DNA from: Acidobacteriota bacterium
GTDB taxonomy: Bacteria; Acidobacteriota; Terriglobia; Bryobacterales; Bryobacteraceae
Assembly: GCA_014584705.1 (NCBI GenBank)
Contig: JACTMJ010000009.1
Span: 1 to 64,000 of the forward strand
Direction: 5' to 3'
DNA length: 64,000 nt
A model generated the notes under the pieces. It was not told the origin of the DNA and searched no databases. It was given only the letters and a program-made list of their open reading frames with translations. A program made the translations under genes and the position numbers. This document shows, in pieces, positions 62,369 through 64,000 of this stretch; the first letter of the stretch is position 1; every line of letters starts with the position of its first letter.

Positions 62369-63478
62369 TTACTTGGCGGCGGGCTGGATGGCTTCGGCTA
62401 TCGGCTTGCCTGTCTTCGGGAACGCGGCGTGATAGTCTTCTCCGAGCAATGCCGCCAGCGTGGCCGCAACCTGGCTCTGCGTCACCGGTTCCGCGTTCGC
62501 GCGCTCCCCGAGCGCCGGAGTATCCGGACCCATGATTCCCATCCAGACATACTTCGATTCCGGGACCTTCTGGCCATGGCTGCGCCAACTGGCGCCCTCG
62601 GCGCCCCGACCGTGGTCGACCGCCAGAATGAGCGTGGTCCTGCCCCGGTACTGGTCCATGGACTGGGCCAGATTCCAGAGTTCTTCCACGTAGCGATCCA
62701 CGCGGTGGGCGGCGTTCAGATACAGGTCGTACCGCCCGCCGTGCGCCCATTCGTCCGTTTCGCCCAAGGCCAGATAGAACACGCGCGGCCGGGCCGTGCG
62801 GAAGTATTCTTTGGCCAGCAAAAACACCGGCGCGTCCTGCGCTTCCGACCCCCAGATATCCGTTTCCGCTTTCACCCGGTTCAGCAGATCAATGCGGTCG
62901 TTGGGCGTGTTAGTATGCAGGGGCGTATAACCGTCGTTCACCAGCAGCCCGGAGCGCCTGGAGTTCAGAATGTAATAGAAGCGATCCCAGGCGCCGAATG
63001 CGGCGATGCGATTTCGGAAGGATTCCCGCGTGTTCAGCCATTCGAGCACGTTCACGTTCGGATTGTCGATCTGGTCATTGCTGTTGATCCGGTCGTCGGG
63101 CGCACCCGTCAGCAACTCGCTATAGCCGGGATACGAAAAGTTCATGCCGTTGGTCACGTAGGCATCGGAGCCACGGTCTCGGTTGCCGTAGAGCACCCCG
63201 TGTTTGGCCACCGTCTTCCAGACGAAGGGCATCAAGAGTTCCCGGCGCTCTTCCGGCGAATCTCTCCAGAAGCGTGCCTTCAGCGCGTCCGGGTTGGAGA
63301 CACCGCCTGTCGTCTTGTTGATCTGGGCTGGATCCGCACCGCGAAAGAGGTCTTCCCAGCGCAATCCGTCGGTGGTCACCAAGATGACATTTTGGGTCTG
63401 TTTACCCGAATTCTGTGCCAGTCCGGGATATGCGCTCAATGCGGCGCCCGCTGCTGCAAGAAAGCTTCGCCGATCCAT
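62369..63478 (-). CDS. Alkaline phosphatase superfamily protein, Tat exported
   Basis: This 369-residue enzyme begins with a Tat-like signal (MDRRSFLAAAGAALSAYPG). It has the alkaline phosphatase superfamily metal-binding pattern: LVTTDGLRWEDLF near 34, NFSYPGYSELLTG near 115, GETDEWAHGG near 240 and AVDHGRG near 288. The segment SYPGY, where sulfatases have C/SxPxR, lacks the Arg, so it is not a formylglycine sulfatase. It is probably a periplasmic phosphatase or phosphodiesterase. It converges on the glycoside-hydrolase-like gene with 18 bases between. Confidence 0.85.
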   Translation of the reverse strand: MDRRSFLAAAGAALSAYPGLAQNSGKQTQNVILVTTDGLRWEDLFRGADPAQINKTTGGVSNPDALKARFWRDSPEERRELLMPFVWKTVAKHGVLYGNRDRGSDAYVTNGMNFSYPGYSELLTGAPDDRINSNDQIDNPNVNVLEWLNTRESFRNRIAAFGAWDRFYYILNSRRSGLLVNDGYTPLHTNTPNDRIDLLNRVKAETDIWGSEAQDAPVFLLAKEYFRTARPRVFYLALGETDEWAHGGRYDLYLNAAHRVDRYVEELWNLAQSMDQYRGRTTLILAVDHGRGAEGASWRSHGQKVPESKYVWMGIMGPDTPALGERANAEPVTQSQVAATLAALLGEDYHAAFPKTGKPIAEAIQPAAK

Positions 63479-63608
63479 AGGTCAGTTCCTCGATATGGGG
63501 TTCGGTTCCGTTCCGGGGGAACGGCCCGGCGGCTGCCACCGCCTCCCGATGAGCATATCACGCGATTAGGGGGGCGTCTTCGAACCGGCGCGGTCACGCT
63601 TCGGCCCG

Positions 63609-63980
63609 CTAATGAAGCCGCCGGTTCTCCGGGCGAAGCAGGTAAGAAGCGACGGCCAAGGCTAGCAGCGCCAGCGGCCCGGCAAGGGCGATCCAGGGGT
63701 CGCCCTTCGCGACGTGGGAATAGGCGACGCTCGACAATTCAAAGACGTACCCGGCGTAGGTCCACTCTTTCAGCCGGGGGAATCCAACCAGGAAGATCGC
63801 CCCCGCGCCCAGCAGATTCCACACCCCGAGAAGAGGCAACAGAAAATCCGGGTAGCCCAGATGCCGAATCACCCGTAGCGCCATCTCCGCCGGCGCCACG
63901 CTCAAGATGCCGATGGCGATCATCAACAAGCAAAACGGAATAGTCACCACCCAATATGCAGTGGAACGGTTTCGTCGCAT
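63609..63980 (-). CDS. DoxX-like membrane protein
   Basis: This protein of 123 residues has four hydrophobic helices (VVTIPFCLLMIAIGILSV; FLLPLLGVWNLLGAGAIFLV; YVFELSSVAYSHVA; LALLALAVASYLL). The HLGYPDFLLPLLGVWNLLG segment is typical of the DoxX-like family. Such proteins are small quinone-linked or accessory membrane proteins with little functional detail. The start is ATG 63980 or GTG 63983, so the gene is complete and its upstream region is only 20 bases inside the window. Confidence 0.8.
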   Translation of the reverse strand: MRRNRSTAYWVVTIPFCLLMIAIGILSVAPAEMALRVIRHLGYPDFLLPLLGVWNLLGAGAIFLVGFPRLKEWTYAGYVFELSSVAYSHVAKGDPWIALAGPLALLALAVASYLLRPENRRLH

Positions 63981-64000
63981 CACCTTCCATCCTAGCGGGT

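Noticed and set aside
62369-63478. Sulfatase activated by the formylglycine-generating enzyme
   Set aside because: The site reads SYPGY and lacks the Arg of the C/SxPxR motif, so it is a phosphatase-type member.

Overview
The window is a high-GC bacterial chromosome segment that most likely comes from Acidobacteriota, order Bryobacterales (Solibacter/Bryobacter group). The main pointer is the secreted 1020-residue protein at 22531-25593, whose last ~220 residues look like the Solibacter-type C-terminal domain TIGR03437. Several Tat or Sec exported oxidoreductases and phosphatases, a dihaem RoxA-like cytochrome and a genuine formylglycine-generating enzyme also fit. This assignment comes from recognising protein families, not from a database search.

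Left part (1-18 kb): an orphan RHS fragment abuts a DUF4288 (immunity-like) gene, then come an alpha/beta hydrolase with a Gly at the nucleophile elbow, lexA divergent from a DUF72 gene, an AgcS symporter and a CorA-like channel. A translation and cell-division block follows (rpmI, rplT, a ZapB-like coiled coil and a candidate 6S RNA), then gpmA, a polyprenol glycosyltransferase, an LPG-synthase-type membrane protein and a Yip1 protein. An arginine block (argF, argG) has a promoter overlapped by ArgR-box-like repeats. A methyltransferase, a secreted LolA-like protein and a radical SAM enzyme close this part.

Middle (18-38.6 kb): on the minus strand lie an APC permease, a Gfo/Idh/MocA oxidoreductase and an O6-alkylguanine-DNA alkyltransferase. 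The plus-strand secreted metalloprotease-like TIGR03437 protein follows, then tRNA-Arg(CCG), an ExeA-like ATPase and the pentose-phosphate operon zwf-opcA-pgl. From about 30.4 to 38.6 kb is an accessory-looking stretch: a membrane TPR protein, a GWSRG lipase/Tle-like hydrolase, a CHAT-fold protein that has lost both catalytic residues, two uncharacterised genes and a membrane-inserted patatin phospholipase.

Right part (38.8-64 kb): a dihaem RoxA-like cytochrome c and an Old Yellow Enzyme flavoprotein are closely spaced. A VanX-type lipoprotein, a parvulin without a signal peptide and a formylglycine-generating enzyme follow on the same strand. Next are an HD-GYP response regulator, ilvE, a low-complexity membrane protein, heme A synthase, a lyase-like secreted protein and a fucose-isomerase-like enzyme. 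greA, a CDP-alcohol phosphatidyltransferase, purA and a metallophosphoesterase come after these. At the end a TPR/beta-barrel outer-membrane protein overlaps the start of a secreted glycoside-hydrolase-like protein, an arrangement reminiscent of PgaA-PgaB or PelB-PelA export modules. An alkaline-phosphatase-like protein and a DoxX-like protein close the window.

The observations most worth following are the TPR-porin/hydrolase pair, the lipase/CHAT/patatin stretch, the candidate 6S RNA, and the regulatory architecture at lexA and argF.
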